23,696 nucleotides of DNA, taken from NCBI GenBank assembly GCA_022402405.1, contig JAKRSG010000107.1, positions 1-23,696 of the forward strand. The letters are read 5' to 3'. The notes under the pieces were generated by a model that was not told the DNA's origin, searched no databases, and was given only the letters and a program-made list of their open reading frames with translations. Position 1 is the stretch's first letter. The number at the start of each line of letters is the position of its first letter. This DNA comes from Bacteroidia bacterium. GTDB taxonomy: Bacteria; Bacteroidota; Bacteroidia; UKL13-3. Shown piece after piece: positions 14,139 to 21,337 of the stretch. The position numbers were made by a program, and so were the translations under genes.

Positions 14139-16076
14139 CTAATTATTTAATTGCTGAGCCCCATTAATAATTTCATCAACCACTTGTGGGTCTAGAAGGG
14201 TAGAAGTATCGCCAATATTGGTGGTTTCTCCTTCAGCAATTTTTCTCAAAATTCTTCGCATTATTTTACCACTTCTTGTCTTAGGCAAGCCTGTTACAAA
14301 TTGTATTTTATCTGGCTTGGCAATCGGACCAATAATCCTACTTACTGTTTGTAGTAAATCTTGCTTTGTTAAGTTTTCATCGTGGTGCGAGCCTTCATAA
14401 ATCACGTAAGCATAAATTCCCTGTCCCTTAATATCGTGCGGATAACCTACCACCGCACTTTCTACCACTCCACTATGCATATTAATGGCATTCTCTACCT
14501 CAGCCGTTCCTATTCTATGTCCACTAACATTTAAAACATCATCTACTCTTCCCGTAATGCGATAATTTCCATCCGCATCTCTAAGGCAGCCATCACCTGT
14601 GAAATACATATTTGGGTAGGCAGCAAAGTAATTAGTTCTGCAACGTTCGTGATCTCCATAGGTAGTTCTAATAGTGCTTGGCCACGCCATTTTTATACAC
14701 AAATTTCCGCTAACGTCATTCCCTTCTAACTCTTTGCCATTCTCATCTAATAAAACAGGTAAAACTCCTGGCAAAGGTAAAGTTGCATGAGCAGGCTTTT
14801 GCGGCGTAACACCTGCCAAATTGGATATCATAATACCTCCCGTTTCGGTTTGCCACCACGTATCTACTATCGGGCAATTTCCTTTTCCAATATTCTGGCT
14901 GAACCAATGCCACGCCTCTTCATTTATTGGTTCACCCACAGAACCTAATACCTTGAGAGAACTTAAATCTTTGTTTTTAATATAATCCAATCCAAATCCC
15001 ATCAAACTTCTTATAGCAGTGGGTGCTGTGTAAAGAATATTTACCTGATGTTTGTCTACTATTTCCCAGAATCTGCCTGCATCTGGAAAGGTAGGTATGC
15101 CCTCAAACATAAGCGACGTGGCACCTGCACTTAATGGTCCGTATAGAATGTAACTATGCCCGGTAATCCATCCAATGTCTGCTGTACAAAAGTGTACCTG
15201 ACCTAACTGATATTGAAATACATTTACAAATGTATAATGTGTCCAGAGCATATAACCTGCCACGCTATGTACAACGCCTTTTGGTTTGCCTGTAGAGCCC
15301 GAAGTATAGAGAATAAATAGAGGGTCTTCAGCGTCCATTGGTTCAGCCGGAAATGAAACAATACCATTTTTTTCTACTTGATGTTCGGCATGTTCCATCT
15401 CATCTTCCCACCAAACATCTCTTCCTTTTAGCATAGATACGGGCGTGCGCGTACGAGTGTACACCACCACCTTTTTTACTACTTTATTTCCTATAAGTGC
15501 ATCGTCGATAACACTCTTAAGTGGTATGTTTTTGGCTCCTCTTTCGGCTCCATCACAGGTAATGATGTATTCTGCTTGTGCATCTTCTAATCTATCTGCA
15601 ATACTTTGTGCCGAGAAGCCTCCAAATATTACCGAGTGGATGGCACCAATTCTTGCACATCCTAAAACGGCATAAGCCAATTCTGGCACCATGCCCATAT
15701 AAATACATACTCTATCACCTTTTTTTACACCGAGGTTTTTGAGCATTTGTGCTACTTGGCAAACTCTTTTGTGTAATCTGTTATAGGTTACTATTCGTAT
15801 TCTATCTTCTGGATTATTAGGTTCCCATATGATTGCGGGTTCTTCACCACGTGTTGCTAAATGCCTATCAATTAAATTTTCTGTTATATTTAATTTAGCA
15901 CCTGCAAACCACTCAATTTTAGGTTCAGTAAAATTATAATTTAATACCTTATCCCACTTCTTTTGCCAAACAAAATGCTCGGCAATTTCTCCCCAAAATT
16001 CCTCAGGGTTTTCTATACTTTTTTGATAATCTTGATGGTATTGATTTAAACTTTTAATTTGGTAAGGATATGACAT
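14139..16076 (-). CDS. acs: acetyl-CoA synthetase
   Basis: 645 aa, full length for Acs. It makes acetyl-CoA from acetate, ATP and CoA through acetyl-AMP in the cytoplasm. Visible motifs: ATP loop YTSGSTGKPKGVVHS (257-271), DTWWQTETGG in the acyl-binding region, YFTGDGCLRDADGNYRITGR with the hinge aspartate, VDDVLNVSGHRIGTAEVE, and the C-terminal TRSGKIMRR, whose lysine (K604) is the residue acetylated to switch the enzyme off in homologs. It opens a minus-strand operon followed by a beta-barrel gene and a DUF2461 gene without gaps. The start at 16076 faces the thioredoxin-fold gene across an 80-base divergent spacer. Symbol given with high confidence; the propionyl-CoA variant is less likely given the close match to Acs. 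Confidence 0.97.
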   Translation of the reverse strand: MSYPYQIKSLNQYHQDYQKSIENPEEFWGEIAEHFVWQKKWDKVLNYNFTEPKIEWFAGAKLNITENLIDRHLATRGEEPAIIWEPNNPEDRIRIVTYNRLHKRVCQVAQMLKNLGVKKGDRVCIYMGMVPELAYAVLGCARIGAIHSVIFGGFSAQSIADRLEDAQAEYIITCDGAERGAKNIPLKSVIDDALIGNKVVKKVVVYTRTRTPVSMLKGRDVWWEDEMEHAEHQVEKNGIVSFPAEPMDAEDPLFILYTSGSTGKPKGVVHSVAGYMLWTHYTFVNVFQYQLGQVHFCTADIGWITGHSYILYGPLSAGATSLMFEGIPTFPDAGRFWEIVDKHQVNILYTAPTAIRSLMGFGLDYIKNKDLSSLKVLGSVGEPINEEAWHWFSQNIGKGNCPIVDTWWQTETGGIMISNLAGVTPQKPAHATLPLPGVLPVLLDENGKELEGNDVSGNLCIKMAWPSTIRTTYGDHERCRTNYFAAYPNMYFTGDGCLRDADGNYRITGRVDDVLNVSGHRIGTAEVENAINMHSGVVESAVVGYPHDIKGQGIYAYVIYEGSHHDENLTKQDLLQTVSRIIGPIAKPDKIQFVTGLPKTRSGKIMRRILRKIAEGETTNIGDTSTLLDPQVVDEIINGAQQLNN

Positions 16077-16108
16077 ATCAATTTCTATTTTATGACGAAT
16101 GTAATGAT

Positions 16109-16136
16109 TTTGTAAGAAAAGTTTTGGTTATTTTTG
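16109..16136 (+). promoter_or_regulatory. candidate Bacteroidota-type promoter for the thioredoxin-fold gene
   Basis: TATTTTTG (16129-16136) fits the TAnnTTTG -7 element, with TTTG (16109-16112) 16 bases upstream. The ATG lies 20 bases after the -7 element, leaving a short leader. Spacing is slightly short for the consensus. Confidence 0.45.
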
Positions 16137-16156
16137 CAGCTATAAATCAATAAAAA

Positions 16157-16774
16157 ATGAGCCAATTAAGCAAATTAGATTACAAAAACTACTTTGAAAA
16201 TGGAGTTAGCTTCCAAACGTATTTAGAAAAAATGAATGAAGAAGCAGAACAGAAGGCAACAGAAGGATTATTGGCGTATGTGCCAATGAACTTACAAAGA
16301 GTTAATAGAATTCTTAAAACCTACACAGCATCAGAACAACTATTAAAAAGTCTGAGTGAAATAAATCACCCAATTCATTGGTTAGTTATTACCGAAAATT
16401 GGTGTGGTGATGCCGCTCAAATTATACCTGTAATCCAAAAAATTGCTGAACTTTCTGAAGGTAAAATTCAACTAAAACTCGTTTACCGCGATCAAAATTT
16501 ACCTTTAATGGATGCACATCTAACGGGTAATAGCAGGTCTATTCCTAAATTGATTCAACTTGATGCCCATTTTAACCTAAATGCTGTTTGGGGTCCTCGT
16601 CCAAATGAAGCACAAGAACTTGTTTTGGCCCTCAAGAAAAATCCTGCTACAGCAGATAAGTATTCTGAGGAATTGCATAAATGGTATGCTCAAAACAAAC
16701 AAGCTTTTATAGAGAGAGATCTTATTAAAGCAATTCAAAAAGGCTCTGCTATTTGTGCAGATTGCATGATTTAA
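16157..16774 (+). CDS. thioredoxin-fold protein with CGDA active-site motif
   Basis: 205 aa, cytoplasmic (no signal peptide). A helical N-terminus (1-70) leads to a thioredoxin core: strand HWLVITENWCGDAAQIIPVI with C83-G-D-A86, strand LKLVYRDQN, and the cis-proline loop SRSIPKLI (P130), followed by WGPRPNEAQELV. WCGDAAQ is characteristic of a thioredoxin family common in Bacteroidota and Firmicutes (Thioredoxin_9 type). The classical second cysteine is replaced by alanine, so a normal CXXC dithiol is absent. The protein ends SAICADCMI, giving a second pair, C200-A-D-C203, at the extreme C-terminus. Likely a redox or thiol-binding protein; its partner is unknown. It is transcribed divergently from acs and followed by a large hairpin. 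Confidence 0.88.
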   Translation: MSQLSKLDYKNYFENGVSFQTYLEKMNEEAEQKATEGLLAYVPMNLQRVNRILKTYTASEQLLKSLSEINHPIHWLVITENWCGDAAQIIPVIQKIAELSEGKIQLKLVYRDQNLPLMDAHLTGNSRSIPKLIQLDAHFNLNAVWGPRPNEAQELVLALKKNPATADKYSEELHKWYAQNKQAFIERDLIKAIQKGSAICADCMI

Positions 16775-16811
16775 GAAGATATTTTAGACCCGTTAAATTA
16801 GACAAATTTCT

Positions 16812-16871
16812 GACAAACGATTTAAGATCTTATTTGTACAAAACGAGTCTTAAATTGTTTGTCGCTTTTTT
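16812..16871 (+). terminator. terminator-like hairpin with long stem and 20-base loop
   Basis: GACAAACGATTTAAGA (16812-16827) pairs with TCTTAAATTGTTTGTC (16848-16863) over 16 bp including one G-U; then GC and seven T. The loop (20 bases) contains a small palindrome TTGTACAA. It probably ends the thioredoxin-fold transcript, 100 bases upstream of the fasciclin gene. Confidence 0.75.
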
Positions 16872-16969
16872 TATTGGCCTTAAAATAAGGTCAATAAAAT
16901 TTTGGAGCTACTTGTGTTAAACTAAGTACCTGCAAACTTGTACATAGTGTTGAAAATATTAAGCAACAC

Positions 16970-17902
16970 ATGAAAAAACTAAAATTTTTAGCCATTGCTG
17001 TAGTAGCTACATCAATGTTGTTTGTTTCTTGTAAAGAAGACGACAAAACCGAAACACCTACACCAACTACACCAACCCAAAAGACCATAGCAGGTATTGC
17101 TAGTGGCGACACAACTTTTTCTATCTTAGTAGCAGCTTTAACTAAGGCTGATTTAGTGGCTACACTAAACGGAACAGGAAACTTCACGGTATTTGCACCT
17201 ACCAACTCTGCATTCAGAAAGTATGGAATTACTGAGCAAGTTATTGCAGCTATATCAGATGCCGATGAAATTGAAGAACTAAAAGGAACGTTATTATACC
17301 ATGTTTTGGGTTCTGAAGTAAAAGCTGCCCAATTAACAAATGCTTATGTTCCTACATTGTTTACTGTAGGTGGTAATGGAGTTTCATTACAAGTGAACAT
17401 AGCACCTGTTAAATTAAACGCTACCGTTAATGTAACTACTGCAGATGTAGATGCTAGCAATGGTGTAGTACATATCATTGATGATGTTTTATTCCCACCT
17501 ACCGTTGTAGATATTGCAGCAAACAACCCATTGTTTACATCATTAGTTGCTGCTGTAACAAAAGCAGAATTAGTTGAAACACTAAGCGAGACAGAAAATT
17601 TAACGGTATTTGCGCCAGTTAACCAAGCTTTCACTGATATTAACTTCGACCTAGAAGCAACAAGCAAAGAAGCTTTAACTCCTATTTTAACTGCACACGT
17701 TTTAGGTAGCTCTGTAAGATCTGGTCAAATTATGAACGGTCAGAAAGCAACTACCTTAAATACTGCTGTTGAGTTAACATTTAATACCAGCTCCGGTGTA
17801 AAATTAAGCGGAGGCAAAACAACCGATGCTGAGGTAGTGGTAGCAGATATCCAAGCAGTAAACGGAGTGGTTCATGTTATCAATAAAGTGATCGTACCAT
17901 AG
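16970..17902 (+). CDS. lipoprotein with two fasciclin (FAS1) domains
   Basis: 310 aa. SPII signal with lipobox FVSC (C21), then a Thr/Pro linker (about 25-38). FAS1 domain 1 (about 39-165) has FTVFAPTNSAFRK, LLYHVLGSEV and GVVHIIDDVLFPP; domain 2 (about 167-310) repeats LTVFAPVNQAFTD, LTAHVLGSSV and GVVHVINKVIVP. FAS1 domains are adhesion or ligand-binding modules of the cell surface. Two intact copies with a lipid anchor indicate an envelope-bound adhesion or matrix protein. It ends just before a strong bidirectional terminator shared with the convergent lipoprotein gene. The start is fixed by the lipobox and has no good upstream alternative. Confidence 0.95.
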   Translation: MKKLKFLAIAVVATSMLFVSCKEDDKTETPTPTTPTQKTIAGIASGDTTFSILVAALTKADLVATLNGTGNFTVFAPTNSAFRKYGITEQVIAAISDADEIEELKGTLLYHVLGSEVKAAQLTNAYVPTLFTVGGNGVSLQVNIAPVKLNATVNVTTADVDASNGVVHIIDDVLFPPTVVDIAANNPLFTSLVAAVTKAELVETLSETENLTVFAPVNQAFTDINFDLEATSKEALTPILTAHVLGSSVRSGQIMNGQKATTLNTAVELTFNTSSGVKLSGGKTTDAEVVVADIQAVNGVVHVINKVIVP

Positions 17903-17925
17903 TTTTTATAGGTTCAACCATTTAC

Positions 17926-17967
17926 AAAAAAAGAGGCTTAACAAATTTGTTAAGCCTCTTTTTTTTA
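17926..17967. terminator. bidirectional intrinsic terminator between convergent genes
   Basis: AAGAGGCTTAACA (17931-17943) and TGTTAAGCCTCTT (17948-17960) form a perfect 13-bp stem with a 4-base loop, flanked by an A-run on the left and a T-run on the right, so it can stop transcripts from both the fasciclin gene and the minus-strand lipoprotein gene. Confidence 0.95.
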
Positions 17968-18456
17968 TTGGCGTATAAGACTAAAAAAACCTCTACAACA
18001 ATAAGAGTAACCAAAAATACTGTCGTTATTTACGATGTTAAACACGTCTGCTCTAAATGAGGTTTTGTCTATGCTAATAAAATTACTATCATTTGTGTAA
18101 TATGTTTCTTTAGTAAAATTTGCTAGAAACTTTTTCCCAACAATTTTGCTAAATAAGCCATTTCCAAGGTTAATATTTATTAATGTATCTTCCGTGTGTA
18201 ATGTGTATTTTCCAAAAAGATTAGTCTTTAAATCATTATTTAAGTATTGATTAACAGAGTCACTGTAAAAGTGCAAAAATTGTGGATTTGAATGCGTATA
18301 AAATAGGCTGCCAAGACTATCTACAAAATACCCATTCATGCGCCAAGTTCCCTCTAAAGAAAATGGCTTTGGAGTTGATTCATCAGGTTTTTTACACGAC
18401 AATATTATAATGAATAGGGCTAAAATATATAAGCCAATTGGGTATTTAATTTTCAT
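17965..18456 (-). CDS. small lipoprotein, lipocalin-like, 163 aa
   Basis: Signal MKIKYPIGLYILALFIIILSC with lipobox ILSC (C21), followed by KKPDES. The mature part begins SLEGTWRMNGYF, the usual GxW start of a lipocalin-like beta-barrel, and continues as alternating strands (GKYTLHTEDTLININLG). It ends with an unusual YSYCCRGFFSLIRQ. Location: lipid-anchored in the envelope. Ligand unknown, and the lipocalin assignment rests on the GTW motif and strand pattern alone. It lies downstream of the SPFH gene on the same strand with 122 bases and a strong hairpin between them, so it likely has its own promoter. Confidence 0.8.
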   Translation of the reverse strand: MKIKYPIGLYILALFIIILSCKKPDESTPKPFSLEGTWRMNGYFVDSLGSLFYTHSNPQFLHFYSDSVNQYLNNDLKTNLFGKYTLHTEDTLININLGNGLFSKIVGKKFLANFTKETYYTNDSNFISIDKTSFRADVFNIVNNDSIFGYSYCCRGFFSLIRQ

Positions 18457-18520
18457 TTTTTAGGCAAGTAAGAGATAAAAGTTATTCATTACAACCTTTG
18501 TTTCAAACTTTAAGAAAATA

Positions 18521-18564
18521 TTAACAAAAGTATTTTGCCCTAACAAGCAAAATACTTTTGTTAA
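18521..18564 (-). terminator. 18-bp perfect hairpin downstream of the SPFH gene
   Basis: TTAACAAAAGTATTTTGC (18521-18538) is the exact inverse complement of 18547-18564, with an 8-base loop. It lies 14 bases after the SPFH stop on the minus strand. It lacks a long U-tract on that strand (TTAATATTTT follows), so it is either a weak terminator or a 3'-end stabilising hairpin. Confidence 0.6.
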
Positions 18565-18578
18565 AACTAGTTATCAAT

Positions 18579-19466
18579 TTACTTCCCGTCAGCAGGCAAG
18601 CCAATTAATGGGGTTTTTCCGTCGGTAATAATGGTTTTGGTATTTGGAGAGGTAGACAATGCTCTAAATGCATCGATTTGCTTAAACTTTAAGATAGTAG
18701 GGGTTAAACTTTTTTCAAGCATATCATTTGCTTTAGCATTAGCTTCGGCCTCAATTCTGATGGCATTAGCTCTACCTTGAGCTTCTAATTCTAAAATTTG
18801 TTTTACACCCTCTGCCGCAATTATTTTGGAGTTTTTATCGCCTTCGGCCTGAAGCACTTTTCTTTCTGCTTCTTTTCTCTCTCTATCTTTTAAAAATTCC
18901 ATGCGCTGAGCATCTTGTTCTGCTTGTAATTTTTCTTCAATAGCTCTTGATAAACCTGGAGGCAAAACAATGGATTTAAGCAACACCGCCTCTATTACAA
19001 AACCTTTGCTTTCTAGCACCTCCATCATTCGTTCTTTAATTTTAATTTCGATAACAGCTCGTTTAGCACTGTGCATATCCTTTGCATCAAATTGCGAACA
19101 TATATCTGCTGAAGCAGATCTAAATACTGGAAGTATTAGCACATTTTGATAATCTAATCCGGTATACTTTAAAATATTGTGAACTTCGTTCGTTTTAATC
19201 TTGTACAAAATAGAAATATCCGATTGAACCGTTAAACCTTCTCTCGATGGCAAGCCTGCGTTTATTTCTAAATTAATGGTATTAATCGGAATGTAAATCA
19301 TGCGAGAGATAAAAGGGTTGTACACCCTAAAGCCAGAATGGTAAACATCCTTGTTTAGTTTACCTAAAGTTCTTTTTACAGCAACTTCGTCTTGCACAAT
19401 GGTAGCGCATGAGCTCATAAATACAACTAATAAAGCTAATAAGCTTAATTTTTGAATAGTTTTCAT
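18579..19466 (-). CDS. SPFH/band-7 (prohibitin-like) lipoprotein
   Basis: 295 aa. The N-terminus MKTIQKLSLLALLVVFMSSC has a lipobox MSSC (C20). The SPFH domain covers about 25-200: GFRVYNPFISRMIYIPINTI, TVQSDISILYKI, and VLIPVFR-like VLILPVFRSASADICSQFDA, with KSIVLPPGLSRAIEEKLQAE closing the domain. A long Ala/Glu-rich coiled coil (about 190-260, AEGDKNSKIIAAEGVKQIL) should drive ring assembly. The family scaffolds membrane microdomains or guards membrane proteases. Most bacterial relatives use a transmembrane helix, while this one appears lipid-anchored, so it would face the periplasm or outer side. Same strand as the paralog pair upstream (gap 90 bases); no partner protease is seen nearby. 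Confidence 0.93.
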   Translation of the reverse strand: MKTIQKLSLLALLVVFMSSCATIVQDEVAVKRTLGKLNKDVYHSGFRVYNPFISRMIYIPINTINLEINAGLPSREGLTVQSDISILYKIKTNEVHNILKYTGLDYQNVLILPVFRSASADICSQFDAKDMHSAKRAVIEIKIKERMMEVLESKGFVIEAVLLKSIVLPPGLSRAIEEKLQAEQDAQRMEFLKDRERKEAERKVLQAEGDKNSKIIAAEGVKQILELEAQGRANAIRIEAEANAKANDMLEKSLTPTILKFKQIDAFRALSTSPNTKTIITDGKTPLIGLPADGK

Positions 19467-19556
19467 GGTATTAAATTTTTAAAACCACAAAACAAAAATT
19501 TAAGCCTTTTAGTTTTGTTTTGAACCAAAAAATGCTGCAATTTTTATCATTATTTT

Positions 19557-20327
19557 TTAACGAGTAGCATTCACTTTTACAAGTGATTTATTATGCGCTA
19601 TATATCCTCCTGTGGCACCAAATACGGGCATAAATGGATACATAATAATACCACAAGCAAAACCTATTGCTGTTCCTTTTAAGGTTTGTTTATAGGAACC
19701 TATGTATTCGCCGGTGTTTCCTGTTAAATATACTACATAAGAGGTTGCAGCGATAGAGCCAACACCTACACCAATTAGTGATCCTAATAAGAAATAAGAT
19801 TCTGAATAACCTACATCAAAACTGCTTCCAATACCAGCACCAATTATTCCACCTACAACAGCCCCTCCATAACCAGCTAAAGAGCCCAATACAATTTGAA
19901 CTACTCTATTAGATGTTGGCTTTTCTTCTGGAGTTTTATATTTCTCTAATTCACTTTTGTAAACTTGATTATTTGCTTGATTGTTGTTAGCACCAGTTAT
20001 ATCTGTTCTCTCTCTTCTTGGTTCTATCGTTAACTCATTAACTTTTGCAATTTCTGTAAGCTTTCGGTTCAACAATACAATATCTGCAATCTTTGTTAAT
20101 TTAAACGTTATTGGATCTGTTAAATCTTCTCTATAACTCATCATAATAAGGCTATCATTATGTTGAATAAAAAAGCCATAAGTAAACAAGCCGTTTGTTG
20201 TTTGAACGCTGATAGAATCTCCTTTTAGAAGTTCTGAATATCTTATGTTTTGTTGAGCATTTAGATTATTGGAAGCAATAAATCCAATTGAAAGAATGAT
20301 TAAACGAATAGTAGTCGACAGATTCAT
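19557..20327 (-). CDS. exported protein with glycine-rich hydrophobic segments, paralog 1, 256 aa
   Basis: A signal peptide ends near LNAQ. The first mature domain (about 30-95) contains LLKGDSISVQTTNGLFTYGF, HNDSLIMMSYRE and FKLTKIADIVLLNRK, a small beta-rich unit. A charged linker follows, then three glycine-zipper-like hydrophobic stretches: VLGSLAGYGGAVVGGIIGAG, YFLLGSLIGVGVGSIAATSY and GTAIGFACGIIMYPFMPVFG. They would suit insertion in, or oligomerisation at, a membrane. I do not recognise a named family. The neighbour at 20421-21161 is a clear paralog with the same order of parts, so this is a tandem duplication. No catalytic residues are visible. Confidence 0.8.
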   Translation of the reverse strand: MNLSTTIRLIILSIGFIASNNLNAQQNIRYSELLKGDSISVQTTNGLFTYGFFIQHNDSLIMMSYREDLTDPITFKLTKIADIVLLNRKLTEIAKVNELTIEPRRERTDITGANNNQANNQVYKSELEKYKTPEEKPTSNRVVQIVLGSLAGYGGAVVGGIIGAGIGSSFDVGYSESYFLLGSLIGVGVGSIAATSYVVYLTGNTGEYIGSYKQTLKGTAIGFACGIIMYPFMPVFGATGGYIAHNKSLVKVNATR

Positions 20328-20420
20328 AGTTTAAAAATATATAAACAAATCTAATTTCTTTATCTCAAAATCCCATACCTAATAGATTAGGTTGAAAACA
20401 TGAAGAGAAGAACTGATAAT

Positions 20421-21161
20421 TTATTTTACCTTTTTTCTTGTTAAATTATAAGCAATTGTACCTCCTGTAGCGGCAATAATAGGGGCAAAAGGGTATACAA
20501 TAACACCTGTTACAAATCCAATCATAGTTCCTGCAAATGTATATTGGAATGAACCTTTATATTTGATGGTATTTCCAATTCTGTATATTGTGTAACTGCT
20601 GGCGGCAACGCTGGTGAGTGCCCCGCCAACTATGCTGTAAAGTATTATTTCTAAATTGCTTCCACCAGTTGGATTAACCAAATAACCAACACCTGCACCT
20701 GCAAATAGTCCAACCACAAACCCAGCATAACCTACTGCAGAACCAGCTGCTACCTGACCAAATTTTCTTGCTGCGGTAACCTTATTTCTTTCATAATCTT
20801 CAATGCTATCTATTTCATCTTGTACTTTTGTTGTTTTTATGGGAGCACGATTTTGAGTACTATCTAAAGCTTGTATTTCGGGTTCTATTGCTGCTACCAC
20901 TTCTCTTTTTAGCAAGGTAATTTCTGCAATCTTGCTAATCTTAAATTCTTTTGGCTCTAACAAGGTTCTTTGATAACTCAAAAATAATACAGAATCATTG
21001 TGCTTAACATAAAATCCATAGTTGAAGATGCCATTGGTAGTTTGTAAACTAACAGAATCTCCTACAAATAATTGTTCTGGCTTAATTGATTCTTGTGCTG
21101 TTATTTTGTTTGAACAAATAACCATTAGTCCAAACACCAAGAGTATTTTAAAAACATTCAT
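20421..21161 (-). CDS. exported protein with glycine-rich hydrophobic segments, paralog 2, 246 aa
   Basis: A signal peptide ends near ITAQ. The N-terminal unit reads LFVGDSVSLQTTNGIFNYGF, HNDSVLFLSYQRT and FKISKIAEITLLKRE, matching the neighbour at 19557-20327 almost position by position. After a short charged region, the glycine-rich stretches VAAGSAVGYAGFVVGLFAGA, ILYSIVGGALTSVAASSYTI and GTMIGFVTGVIVYPFAPIIA follow. The shared N-terminal TTNG(I/L)F(T/N)YGF(Y/F) and KIA(D/E)I..L.R patterns are the best handle for searching. The 93-base gap to the paralog leaves room for separate promoters. The fold could be a periplasmic beta unit attached to a membrane oligomer; function unknown. Confidence 0.8.
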   Translation of the reverse strand: MNVFKILLVFGLMVICSNKITAQESIKPEQLFVGDSVSLQTTNGIFNYGFYVKHNDSVLFLSYQRTLLEPKEFKISKIAEITLLKREVVAAIEPEIQALDSTQNRAPIKTTKVQDEIDSIEDYERNKVTAARKFGQVAAGSAVGYAGFVVGLFAGAGVGYLVNPTGGSNLEIILYSIVGGALTSVAASSYTIYRIGNTIKYKGSFQYTFAGTMIGFVTGVIVYPFAPIIAATGGTIAYNLTRKKVK

Positions 21162-21337
21162 ACATGCGATTATCTATAAACCTGAGCAAATATTCTTTAC
21201 AAAAAGGGTAAATTTTCCCTCAATTTTAGGATTATTTATTCGAATAACTCTCAATTAACTCTTTTGAGAAATTTTTATTCTTAAATTTAATGGATATATT
21301 CGGATTGCTTCCTTAATTTTTACTTAATTAAAATACT

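Noticed and set aside
15445..15675. Plus-strand frame antisense to acs
   Set aside because: Lies opposite conserved acs codons, with no start context or family resemblance.
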